A DNA stretch of 31,149 nt from a virus, in IMG/VR virus record IMGVR_UViG_3300044626_000051, positions 1-31,149 of that record; one strand, 5' to 3'. The translations under genes were made by a program, and so were the position numbers. The notes under the pieces were generated by a model. That model worked only from the letters and a program-made list of their open reading frames with translations. It was not told the DNA's origin and did not search any database. Positions 15,084 through 23,716 of the stretch are shown piece by piece; the first letter of the stretch is position 1, and each line of letters begins with the position of its first letter.

Positions 15084-15977
15084 ATGGCTGGCGGTTCAAC
15101 AAACACAGTAACCAGGACAGAACTTGATCCTACGATGCGTCCGTATGTTCAATACGGATTAAGCGAGGCTCAACGTCTCTACCAGGCTGGCACTCCCGAA
15201 TACTTTACAGGCCAGACGTACGTAGGACCGTCTCAGCAGACGCAATCTGCTCTGTCGGCCATGCAGTCTAGGGCCATGCAGGGCAATCCGCTTGTACCTA
15301 TGGCGCAACAACAACTTGCAACGACATTAGGTGGATCTCGTGCTGAAACGCTAGGGTCTGCAACGTCTCCAACACTTGCAAACACGATTGCAGGTGGTTA
15401 TTTAGGACAGAACCCCTACTACACGGCTGCTTTGCAACCAGGCTTCCAGGCAGCGAGTACGTCCTATCAGGACGCAATCAACCAGATGAGATCGAGAGCG
15501 TCTGCTGCGGGAAGGTACGGAACCAACGAAGCGCTTATGTCCCAAGAGCAAAGGGCTCAGGGTGCACTTGCTAACGCTCTTGCAGGGCAGGCTGCACAGT
15601 TAGGTTACTCTGGTTACGAGGCTGAGAGAGGTAGGCAACAACAAGCACTAGGCATGGGGCTTGATCTCTACGAAGCAGAGAGGGCCAGACAACAAGCGGC
15701 GATTGGTGCTGCGCCAGGTTTGGCTGCTCAGGACTACACGGACATTGCTCAACTCGCACAGGTCGGACAGGCGGCAGAGGGCTACCAACAAGCTGCCCTG
15801 CAAGACGCAATCCAGAGGTTTAACTACCAACAACAGGCTCCCTACGCTGCGCTGCAATCCTTCTTATCGTCATCGTACGGCGCTCCACAGGGTATGCAGA
15901 CCGTACAGCCTAGTTACTCCAATCCGCTTGCTGGCATCTTAGGCACAGCCCTCGCAGGAAAGGCATTGTTAGCATGA
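15084..15977 (+). CDS. Putative ejection/internal virion protein A (297 aa)
   Basis: A Gln/Ala/Gly/Tyr-rich protein beginning MAGGSTNTVTRTELDPTMRP. It has repeated helical blocks such as YEAERGRQQQALGMGLDLYE followed by AERARQQAAIGAAPGL, and a SRASAAGRYGTNEALMSQEQ stretch. The C-terminus (NPLAGILGTALAGKALLA) is hydrophobic and Gly/Ala-rich and may insert in a membrane. This composition and its place after the tail genes and before three similar proteins are typical of podovirus proteins ejected with the DNA. No enzyme motif found. Confidence 0.6.
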   Translation: MAGGSTNTVTRTELDPTMRPYVQYGLSEAQRLYQAGTPEYFTGQTYVGPSQQTQSALSAMQSRAMQGNPLVPMAQQQLATTLGGSRAETLGSATSPTLANTIAGGYLGQNPYYTAALQPGFQAASTSYQDAINQMRSRASAAGRYGTNEALMSQEQRAQGALANALAGQAAQLGYSGYEAERGRQQQALGMGLDLYEAERARQQAAIGAAPGLAAQDYTDIAQLAQVGQAAEGYQQAALQDAIQRFNYQQQAPYAALQSFLSSSYGAPQGMQTVQPSYSNPLAGILGTALAGKALLA

Positions 15978-16474
15978 GTGGCGCTGAGCCAATTATTGCG
16001 GCTGAGGTTATTGGAGCGGCAACAGCGGCTGAGGGCGCAGCGGCAGCGGCAGCGGCTGCGACAGCAGCAGAAGCGGCGGCAGCGGCTAGTGCGGCACAAA
16101 CAGCGGCAGCAGCAACAGGAGCGGCTAATCCATTTTTATCGGCAGCTTATGGCTCCCTGCCTGGGATGACGATGGGCTCTCAACAAGCGGCCATGCTCGC
16201 AGCGCAAACAGGTGAGTTTGGCCTGCCTGGGTTAATGGCAACGGGTCAGTCTGCAACATCTGCCGGTGCTGGCGGTCCGTTAGCCAAGGCTTTGTTTTCG
16301 TCTGGAACGCCTACGACCGCGAGGATGGGCATGCAGGGATTAAGTCTCATGCAACAGTCTGCTCCACAGGCTCCACCTCCACCAGGCATAAAGCGAGGCC
16401 AGCAGGTACAGGTAGCAGACTTTGGCTCCTTGATGGCCCAACCCGTACAGCGCAAGCGTATATCTTTGCTGTGA
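15974..16474 (+). CDS. Ala-rich putative ejection protein (166 aa)
   Basis: A 166-residue protein starting at the ATGA overlap with the previous gene. Residues about 8-48 are nearly all Ala with Glu, Thr and Gln (a block of about 20 Ala-dominated codons, gcg/gca/gct mixed). After that come Gly/Pro/Met segments such as GSQQAAMLAAQTGEFGLPGL and a Pro-run (QAPPPPG), ending in a basic tail QRKRISLL. The Ala block could form a hydrophobic helix. It sits among ejection-type proteins; function inferred from position. Confidence 0.5.
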   Translation: MSGAEPIIAAEVIGAATAAEGAAAAAAAATAAEAAAAASAAQTAAAATGAANPFLSAAYGSLPGMTMGSQQAAMLAAQTGEFGLPGLMATGQSATSAGAGGPLAKALFSSGTPTTARMGMQGLSLMQQSAPQAPPPPGIKRGQQVQVADFGSLMAQPVQRKRISLL

Positions 16475-16481
16475 GGATGTG

Positions 16482-17999
16482 ATGGAAGAATACTTAGCTC
16501 GATTGTTTGGAAGCCAACCCTCTTACATGGGGCAACTCATGGGGGCAGAGGACGCTGAGAGGCTTCGCAGAGAGGCGCAGAACCAAGGCTTGTTAGGCGC
16601 TGGTATCGGGCTGCTCATGGCTTCTGGCCCGTCAGCGCAGAAACAAAACATCGGCCAGATCATCGGCCAAGGTCTGATGGCAGGCCAGCAAGCCTACCGT
16701 GGTGCTATGCAGCAAGCGGTGCAGGATCGCGTTACTGGCTTGCAATTGCAGCAAATGCAAAGACAAATGCAGGCAGAAACTAACCTACCAGAGGTTCTTC
16801 GCTCAGGCATTGTTCGCCCAGTTACGGTTCAGCAGCGCCCTCTATCAGACCTTGAGCAAATGGAAATGCAGACTCCTTCGGTAGAAGAACGCACGATGGG
16901 CGCTCCAAGGTTAGATGTTGAGCGACTGCTTTCCGCTGCTGTATCTAAAGGCGTTCCTATTGACAAAGCCTTAACCGCAGCAAAAACCATTCAAGGCGCG
17001 ATGCAACCAGAGGTTAGGGAGTCTGGTGGCGTTATATACGAACGTCAGCCAGATGGAACGTTTAAGCCTGTTGCTGGAGCGTCAAAGGCGACAACGGTTA
17101 AGAAAGGCGAGAGCCTTGTTGTTACCGATTTTGCAGGTAACACCAAAACAATTATGGCCCCAACGCAGCAAACAGGGACAACAGAAAACCCATTTACTCC
17201 ATTGATTCAGGGTGGCGTCATTCACCCTTCTATTCGTCCGTTTGCCAACCAGTTAGAGCGTAGTTTTGCAAACATGGATGAGGATGCTCTGAATAAAGCG
17301 ATGGAGCGTCTAACTTCGATGAACTCCCAGGCTCTTCAGCGCGAAGAGTCAAGGGCTGACAGGGCTGCGCAACAAGGCATAAGCAATCAACTCCTACAGT
17401 TACGGATAGACGAAGCAAAAGCAAAGCAAGCGCAGGCGCAAGACGGAAAACCGCTTCCAGGTCCGGTTCTTAACGACCTGGCTTCTAAGTCAGAAAATGC
17501 TGCCAACCTAACAAGCCTTGCCAATACCTTCAAAGACGATTACGGCGGTTACAAGATTGATGCGCTAGGAAGGGCATCGGTAATGATTGCTCTTCGCTCT
17601 GATGACCCTGCTAAAAAGGACTTTGGTCAGTGGTGGCAGCAGTACGATCTTTTTGCGAACCAGATTAGAAATCAATTGTTTGGTTCTGCGCTCACAAGGA
17701 CAGAGGCGCAAGCGTTTGAGTCTGCAATGGTTACGCCTGGTATGTCGCCAACTCAAATCAAGGCAAACCTTAATAGGCAGGCAGAAGTTGCTCGCAATGC
17801 TTTTGACAAGATGTCTAATGCTGCTACCGCTCAGGGCTATAGCAAGTCAGCTATTGATGCCCTTAAGCCAGCGTTAACGCAACCAGTAGGCAACGAACAG
17901 GCTCCTATAAGAGTGAACAGCAAGGCTGATTACGATAGGCTTCCGGTAGGTTCTATTTACATAGACCCTCAAGGCAATACACGCAAGAAAGGTGGTTAG
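16482..17999 (+). CDS. Putative DNA-ejection protein (505 aa)
   Basis: I chose the ATG at 16482 with GAGG 5 bases upstream; the adjacent GTG at 16479 would add one residue. The N-terminal 70 residues include GLLGAGIGLLMASGPSAQKQ and GQIIGQGLMAGQQAYRGAM, a Gly-rich amphipathic region, then Gln-rich helices. The middle has a long Arg/Asp/Gln-rich helix (residues about 275-320) and the C-terminal 20 residues include RVNSKADYDRLPVGSIYIDP and GNTRKKGG. That DYD.LP.G..Y.DP.G. ending is a motif I remember from podoviral injection proteins. It precedes another Ala-rich ejection protein. Confidence 0.65.
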   Translation: MEEYLARLFGSQPSYMGQLMGAEDAERLRREAQNQGLLGAGIGLLMASGPSAQKQNIGQIIGQGLMAGQQAYRGAMQQAVQDRVTGLQLQQMQRQMQAETNLPEVLRSGIVRPVTVQQRPLSDLEQMEMQTPSVEERTMGAPRLDVERLLSAAVSKGVPIDKALTAAKTIQGAMQPEVRESGGVIYERQPDGTFKPVAGASKATTVKKGESLVVTDFAGNTKTIMAPTQQTGTTENPFTPLIQGGVIHPSIRPFANQLERSFANMDEDALNKAMERLTSMNSQALQREESRADRAAQQGISNQLLQLRIDEAKAKQAQAQDGKPLPGPVLNDLASKSENAANLTSLANTFKDDYGGYKIDALGRASVMIALRSDDPAKKDFGQWWQQYDLFANQIRNQLFGSALTRTEAQAFESAMVTPGMSPTQIKANLNRQAEVARNAFDKMSNAATAQGYSKSAIDALKPALTQPVGNEQAPIRVNSKADYDRLPVGSIYIDPQGNTRKKGG

Positions 18000-18001
18000 T
18001 C

Positions 18002-19522
18002 ATGGCTAACTGGTGGGATAAGGACGAACAAATAGGTGGAAAGCCTCCAGAAGAAAAGCCTTTAACTACTGGACAGGTCGCTCAACAAGCGATCACTAAC
18101 CTTCCAAGATCCGTTGCCGGTGTTATCGGTGGTGTTGTCGAGGCGATAACAAGTCCGATACAAACCGCAAAAACCGTCTTAGATCTTGGCGCTGGTGTAT
18201 TGCAAAACATCCTTCCAGAAAGCATGGTTCAGGCTATCGGTGAGGACAAAGCCTCACGAGAGCTTGCAAATAGAGTTGGGCAGTTTTATGTAGACCGTTA
18301 TGGCAGCGTAGAGAGCGCAAAGAAAGCCATTGCTACCGATCCCGCTGGAGTTCTTGCTGATATATCTACGGTTCTAACTGGCGGCGCAATGGTCGCTCCA
18401 AAGGCCGGAGGTGTTGCGTCTGCTTTGTCAAAGGCCGCCTACGCAACTGATCCTTTGGTTATGACCGCCAAAGCCGCATCGGCTACCGCACAGGCGGCAG
18501 GAAAAGGCGCAAAAGCCGTACTTGGGTCTACAACGGGTGTTGGCGGCGAGGCTATCCAGCAAGCATTTGAGGCCGGAAAAGCCGGTGGGCAGCAGGCCAA
18601 GTCATTTACAGAGAACCTTCGCGGCAAAGTTAGTGCGATGGAGGTTCTTGACGCTGCAAAACAAAATCTTTCTGACATCCAGTTAGCTAAGCAAAACGAA
18701 TACCGCTCTGGCATGGTTGACATCAAGAACGACAAAACGGTTCTTGACTTTGCAGGCATTGATAGCGCGATCAACAACGCGATCAACAAGGTAACTTATA
18801 AAGGCCAGGTTAAAAATAAAGACGCTGCCGAAAGGCTTTCTACGGCAAAGACGTATATTGAGGAGTGGAAGGCTTTAGACCCTGTTGAATACCATACGCC
18901 AGAGGGCTTAGACGCTCTTAAGCAAAAAGTTGGTGATGTTTTAGAGGGTATTCCTATTGAGTCAAAGACCGCTCGATTGGCTGTTGGCGAGGTCTACAAC
19001 TCGATTAAAAACGAGATTACTAAGCAAGCCCCAACGTATGCCAAGGTGATGAAGGCTTACACCGATCAGAGCGACCTGGTTCGTGAGATAGAAAAGGCTT
19101 TGAGCCTTGGGCAAAAGGCATCGGCTGATACCGCAATCCGTAAACTGCAAAGCCTGATGCGTAATAACGTAAACACCAATTATGGCGAGCGTTTGCGTTT
19201 AGCCAGAGAACTCGAAAGGCAAGGTGGAAGGCAGCTTATGCCTGCGCTGGCTGGTCAAGCCATGTCCGATTTAACGCCTCGTGGTATTCAAAGGGCTACC
19301 GCTCCGATTACTGGCGGCATGGGTTTTATGGCCGGAGGTGTTCCATTAGCGGCTGGAACGATGCTCGCTTCTTCACCAAGAATTGTTGGCGAAACTGCTT
19401 ATGGCGTGGGACAATTACAACGTGGATTGCTAGGGGCGCAAGCTGCTGCTCCTAACTTACCGTACCGAGGGTTGCTGAATATGCTTTACCAGACACAGCA
19501 GCAAAAAGAGTTGATGGAGTAA
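18002..19522 (+). CDS. Putative DNA-ejection/internal virion protein (506 aa)
   Basis: A 506-residue protein beginning MANWWDKDEQIGGKPPEEKP. The first 200 residues include Gly/Ala/Val-rich segments (GVIGGVVEAITSPIQTAK, PKAGGVASALSKAAYATDP, KGAKAVLGSTTGVGGEA) that are likely membrane-active; the middle is helical and charged (QKASADTAIRKLQSLMRNN) and the C-terminus has GGMGFMAGGVPLAAGTMLAS, another Gly/Ala hydrophobic stretch. Similar compositions occur in podovirus ejection proteins that form a channel in the cell envelope. It ends the ejection block before the fibre gene. No lytic transglycosylase motif is visible. Confidence 0.62.
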   Translation: MANWWDKDEQIGGKPPEEKPLTTGQVAQQAITNLPRSVAGVIGGVVEAITSPIQTAKTVLDLGAGVLQNILPESMVQAIGEDKASRELANRVGQFYVDRYGSVESAKKAIATDPAGVLADISTVLTGGAMVAPKAGGVASALSKAAYATDPLVMTAKAASATAQAAGKGAKAVLGSTTGVGGEAIQQAFEAGKAGGQQAKSFTENLRGKVSAMEVLDAAKQNLSDIQLAKQNEYRSGMVDIKNDKTVLDFAGIDSAINNAINKVTYKGQVKNKDAAERLSTAKTYIEEWKALDPVEYHTPEGLDALKQKVGDVLEGIPIESKTARLAVGEVYNSIKNEITKQAPTYAKVMKAYTDQSDLVREIEKALSLGQKASADTAIRKLQSLMRNNVNTNYGERLRLARELERQGGRQLMPALAGQAMSDLTPRGIQRATAPITGGMGFMAGGVPLAAGTMLASSPRIVGETAYGVGQLQRGLLGAQAAAPNLPYRGLLNMLYQTQQQKELME

Positions 19523-19524
19523 TT

Positions 19525-22500
19525 ATGGCAAAGACAAAGATTTCCGAGTTCTCCTCAACTCCAGGCAACAACACCGATATTGATGGCATTGACATTGCCG
19601 AGGGCTGCGCTCCCAGTAACATCAATAACGCGATTCGTGAGCTTATGTCACAGCTCAAGAATCAGCAGGCCGGATTAGATGGCGACACCTTTACGACTAA
19701 TGACGTTCTCACGGTTTCAGGTGTCACGGCTAACGCAGGCCGCGTACGGCTTGGTGAAGATGCAGACAACGGCACAAGCTACACAGAACTCAGGTCTGCC
19801 GCGTCTCTTGCCTCTAACGTCACTTTCGTTCTTCCCTCTGCTGATGGTTCAGCTTCGTCTCTAGTTCAGACAGACGGGTCGGGAAACCTATCCTTCCAAG
19901 CATCGACGGGAACAGGAAACATCGTACGCGCATCTTCTCCTGCACTTACGACTCCAGACCTCGGCACGCCTTCCGCGGTTAACCTTTCTAACGCCACCAA
20001 TCTCCCGATCTCAAGCATTGCAAGCCTTGGGTCTGGTGTCGCTTCTGCGCTCGCGGTCAATGTTGGCTCATCGGGCGCCTTTACGACCTTTAACGGCGCG
20101 ATGGGGACACCATCAAGCATTACCCTTACTAACGCAACCGGAATGCCGCTGTCGGGCGTTACGGGGCTAGGTACGAACGTAGCGACTGCGCTGGGTGTAA
20201 ACGTAGGATCTACAGGCGCATTTGTCACGACTTCGGGTTCTGGTGCTGCTGGAACCTGGGGGATTTCAATCTCAGGTAATGCCGCAACGGTCACAGACGG
20301 TGTGGTTACTTCGGGGTCTTATGCAAACCCTGCTTGGATCACATCGCTTGCATCTTCCAAACTCACGGGAACGATCCCGATTGAAACAGGCGGTACAGGA
20401 CAAGGAAGTAAGACTGCTGCCTTTAACGCTTTGTCTCCTTTGTCTACCAAGGGCGACATTATTGCTCACTCAGGTACAGACAATGTAAGGGTTCCTGTAG
20501 GTTCAAACGGACAAGTTTTGGTTGCTGACTCTGCCGAAACAGGCGGGGTCAAGTGGAGCACGGTTTCCGGTGTCGGTACGGTGGTGAGTGTTGGGATTAC
20601 ACCACCTGCCTTCTTGACAGCGGGTTCTCCCGTTACTTCGTCTGGAAACATCACTCTTACTTATTCAGGGACGGCAATCCCTGTTACATCTGGGGGTACA
20701 GGGCTAACCAGTCTTGGTGCTGCACTAGATGTCTTAAGGGTCAACTCCGCGGGAACAGCCTTAGAGTTTGCAACACTAGCCACAGGTGGCGACGTAACAG
20801 GCCCAGCAAGTGCAACTAACGGTCAGTTAGCGATCTACAACGGGGTTACAGGAAAGATCCTCACCGGATCATCGGTGACAGGTGTCCTAAAGGCTGCTTC
20901 TGGTGTGGTGGCTGCCGCTACAGCAGGAACCGATTACGTCGCTCCTGGTGGTGCGTTAGGAACCCCTTCATCGGGTACGCTCACAAACGCCACTGGCTTG
21001 CCGATCTCCACAGGTGTTAGCGGTCTCGGCACAAACGTTGCAACTGCGCTTGCGGTCAATGTTGGTTCGTCGGGTGCAATCATCACAAACGGCGGTGCAT
21101 TAGGAACACCCTCTTCTGGAACCCTTACGAACGCCACAGGGCTTCCGATTTCCACAGGGGTATCAGGCTTAGGTACGGGCGTAGCAACGGCCCTAGCGGT
21201 CAATACGGGCTCCACAGGGGCGATTGTGACGAGGAACGGTGCGCTAGGCACACCTTCTTCTGCAACGCTCACAAACGCGACTGGGTTACCTCTCTCGTCA
21301 GGTGTCACAGGAACGCTTCCTGTCTCTAATGGTGGTACGGGCCTAACGGCTTTAGGTTCTGCTCTGCAAGTCTTAAGGGTTAATGCTGGTGCTACGGGGT
21401 TAGAGTTTGCAAGTGGGTCTAGCGGTGATGTAACGGGGCCAGCAAGTTCAACAGATAACAGAATTGTTAGGTTTGACGGAACGACGGGCAAGATCATCCA
21501 GAGTTCGTCTGCAAGCATTACAGACACTGGACAGGGTTCTTTTGTTGGCTACATGCAGGTTACGGCCAACACAGGCGCAGGGACTTCTGGTTACCTTGAG
21601 CTTCAGTCGAACGACGCGGGATCGGGAACGAAAACGCTTCGGATTCAGCCCTCTAACGCTGCGTCAACTTCAACCCAAACTTATGTGTTCCCGACCTCTT
21701 ATGGAACAAACGGTCAGACGCTCAATACAGACGGAGCGGGGAATCTCTTCTGGGGTACGGCATCAGGGACAGGTGATGTCTACGGGCCTGTAGGTGCGAC
21801 CAACAACCAGATAGCACTTTTTGATAGCACGACGGGTAAGTTAATCAAGGCAGCAACAACGACGGGTCTATTGAAAGCCTCATCGGGTGTAATTGCTGCT
21901 GCGGTCTCAGGTACGGATTACGCACCCGCTACTTCTGGCAGCGGGATTCTTAAGGGCAACGGGTCGGGCGGGTTTTCTACCGCGTCGTCAGGAACGGATT
22001 ACGCGCCTGCTACTTCTGGCACATCAATCCTCAAGGGTAATAACTTAGGCGGCTTTCAAGCTGCTCAAGCCAATGTCGACTATCAGCAAGTCATTAACGT
22101 CACGGGGCTTGTAAAAGCATCGGGTTCTGGTGTTGTTGCTGCGGCTGCTTCTGGGATTGACTACGCACCTGCAACATCGGGAACCAATATCCTAAAGGGT
22201 AACGGTTCTGGTGGGTTCACGCAGGCCACATCGGGGACTGACTTTGTCCCACCATCAGGAACGGGCGCGACAGGAACCTGGGGCATCTCGATTTCAGGTA
22301 ACGCTGCTACAGCGACTTCGGCAACGTCTGCAACGTCTGCAACGACTGCGACTACGGCAACAAACATTGCAGGTGGTGCTGCCAACAGGATTGCTGTGCA
22401 GAGTGGATCAGGCGCGACAGGCTTTATTGCTGCCCCAACGTCAGGATCAACCTATCTCCAGTGGGACGGAACAGCTTTCACATGGACAACAGTATCAGGT

Positions 22501-23310
22501 TCTGGTGACGTTGTAGGCCCAGCATCTTCGACAGATAACGCAGTTGCAAGATTCGACGGGACAACCGGAAAACTTGTCCAAAACTCTGCTGTCACGATTG
22601 CAGACACGACGGGCGACATCACAGCAGGCAAGTTCAACGGTCTTACAGTCTCGACGACCACAGGAACGTTGACGCTTGCTAACGGTTCTACGCTTGCAAC
22701 GTCGGGTGCTAACAGCGTCACGATCACAAGCACAGGGGCGACAAACGTTACGGTTCCGACCACAGGAACGTTAGCAACGCTTGCAGGCTCAGAGGCACTT
22801 ACCAACAAGACCATCAACGGTTCTAGTAACACGATCACGAACGTCTCGTTGTCCACGGGCATCACAGGGACGCTAGGAACAACAAACGGCGGTACAGGTC
22901 TAACGACCATCGGAACGGCACTACAAGTTCTTCGTGTCAACGCTGGTGCTACTGCTTTGGAGTGGGGTACGGTTTCTGCAAGCCCTGGTGGTTCTAATAC
23001 TCAAATTCAGTTCAACAACTCAAGTTCGTTTGGTGGTTCTGCAAACCTTACTTGGGATGGCACAAACGTCCAGATCGGGGCTACAGGAGCCTTACGGTTT
23101 GCGGACACGGATTCATCCAACTATGTAGCTTTCAAGGCTCCAGGGACGGTTTCTGCAAACGTAACGTGGACACTTCCGAGTGCTGATGGTACTAACGGAC
23201 AGATCCTACAAACAAACGGTTCTGGTACGCTTTCATGGGTCACAAACACAGGTGGTTCTGGCATTTCAACAGGCAAGGCAATAGCTATGTCACTTATCTT
23301 CGGGTACTAA
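19525..23310 (+). CDS. Long repetitive tail fibre
   Basis: A 1261-residue Gly/Ser/Thr/Ala-rich fibre. The N-terminus (MAKTKISEFSSTPGNNTDID, GCAPSNINNAIRELMSQLKN) is the usual virion-attachment segment of podoviral fibres in this group. Repeated blocks follow: GTPSS.TLTNATGLP.S.GV with G.GVATALAVN.GS.GA (two copies near 19963-20250, three near 20950-21330), VTGPAS(S/A)T(D/N) blocks near 20800, 21430 and 22510, and SGTDYAPATSG.(S/G/N)ILKGN copies near 21910-22200. The tail is ISTGKAIAMSLIFGY, a C-terminal motif I remember from related fibres. The repeats suggest a beta-structured trimeric shaft. Likely a host-range protein. Confidence 0.85.
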   Translation: MAKTKISEFSSTPGNNTDIDGIDIAEGCAPSNINNAIRELMSQLKNQQAGLDGDTFTTNDVLTVSGVTANAGRVRLGEDADNGTSYTELRSAASLASNVTFVLPSADGSASSLVQTDGSGNLSFQASTGTGNIVRASSPALTTPDLGTPSAVNLSNATNLPISSIASLGSGVASALAVNVGSSGAFTTFNGAMGTPSSITLTNATGMPLSGVTGLGTNVATALGVNVGSTGAFVTTSGSGAAGTWGISISGNAATVTDGVVTSGSYANPAWITSLASSKLTGTIPIETGGTGQGSKTAAFNALSPLSTKGDIIAHSGTDNVRVPVGSNGQVLVADSAETGGVKWSTVSGVGTVVSVGITPPAFLTAGSPVTSSGNITLTYSGTAIPVTSGGTGLTSLGAALDVLRVNSAGTALEFATLATGGDVTGPASATNGQLAIYNGVTGKILTGSSVTGVLKAASGVVAAATAGTDYVAPGGALGTPSSGTLTNATGLPISTGVSGLGTNVATALAVNVGSSGAIITNGGALGTPSSGTLTNATGLPISTGVSGLGTGVATALAVNTGSTGAIVTRNGALGTPSSATLTNATGLPLSSGVTGTLPVSNGGTGLTALGSALQVLRVNAGATGLEFASGSSGDVTGPASSTDNRIVRFDGTTGKIIQSSSASITDTGQGSFVGYMQVTANTGAGTSGYLELQSNDAGSGTKTLRIQPSNAASTSTQTYVFPTSYGTNGQTLNTDGAGNLFWGTASGTGDVYGPVGATNNQIALFDSTTGKLIKAATTTGLLKASSGVIAAAVSGTDYAPATSGSGILKGNGSGGFSTASSGTDYAPATSGTSILKGNNLGGFQAAQANVDYQQVINVTGLVKASGSGVVAAAASGIDYAPATSGTNILKGNGSGGFTQATSGTDFVPPSGTGATGTWGISISGNAATATSATSATSATTATTATNIAGGAANRIAVQSGSGATGFIAAPTSGSTYLQWDGTAFTWTTVSGSGDVVGPASSTDNAVARFDGTTGKLVQNSAVTIADTTGDITAGKFNGLTVSTTTGTLTLANGSTLATSGANSVTITSTGATNVTVPTTGTLATLAGSEALTNKTINGSSNTITNVSLSTGITGTLGTTNGGTGLTTIGTALQVLRVNAGATALEWGTVSASPGGSNTQIQFNNSSSFGGSANLTWDGTNVQIGATGALRFADTDSSNYVAFKAPGTVSANVTWTLPSADGTNGQILQTNGSGTLSWVTNTGGSGISTGKAIAMSLIFGY
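20950..21381 (+). repeat. Fibre repeats with exact 144-bp period
   Basis: The block beginning GGTGCGTTAGGAACC recurs at 20950, 21094 and 21238, exactly 144 bases (48 codons) apart, with divergence mostly at third bases. The same block in older form begins around 19963 and 20104 (141-base spacing). It encodes GALGTPSS.TLTNATGLP. The third copy runs only part of the unit before switching to another motif. Confidence 0.85.
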
Positions 23311-23320
23311 GGAGTTTCTC

Positions 23321-23707
23321 GTGGCAAATCCTAATTTAGTCAACGTCGCGGCGATCTACGGGAACACCTCGTCGTATCTCATATCATCGACGGCAGATCC
23401 TTTTGCTACCGCGCTTATCAATAACCCTGCTTCGTCAGGCAAGGTCTTTAAGATCAATTCAATCGTTGTTGCAAACGTAGACGGTTCTGCTGCTGCTGAC
23501 ATCACGATCAAGCTATTTAGCCAAGATGATTTAGGTGGAACGGGAACTCAGATAGCATCGACTATATCGGTTCCTGCGGACGCTACATTGGTTGTGACTG
23601 ATAAGTCCACATCGTTTTATCTGTTGGAAGATAAGTCAATTGGCGCAACAGCAGGAGCAGCTAATGATTTAGTTGTCACCTGCTCTTGGGAAGAAATGAA
23701 CGCTTAA
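23321..23707 (+). CDS. Small beta-rich tail protein (128 aa)
   Basis: A 128-residue protein with a GTG start preceded by AGGAG. MANPNLVNVAAIYGNTSSYL leads into PASSGKVFKINSIVVANVDG (about residues 36-55) and SSFYLLEDKSIGATAGAAND, ending VTCSWEEMNA. The N.P.SSGKVFK...i.vaN.dg pattern resembles a family of small phage tail proteins I recall near the fibres, of jelly-roll or Ig type. It follows the fibre gene by 10 bases and precedes the LamG protein. Its job may be as fibre-attachment or tip; not demonstrated. Confidence 0.6.
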   Translation: MANPNLVNVAAIYGNTSSYLISSTADPFATALINNPASSGKVFKINSIVVANVDGSAAADITIKLFSQDDLGGTGTQIASTISVPADATLVVTDKSTSFYLLEDKSIGATAGAANDLVVTCSWEEMNA

Positions 23708-23716
23708 GGGGTTGCT

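Noticed and set aside
20950-21381. Direct repeats that might suggest a CRISPR array
   Set aside because: The repeats are 144 bp, in frame in a fibre gene, without unique spacers of uniform length.
20934-21527. Long antisense open frame (197 codons) over the fibre repeats
   Set aside because: It lies opposite a repeat-rich fibre gene whose codon choice avoids stops on the other strand, and it has no ribosome site or recognisable motif.
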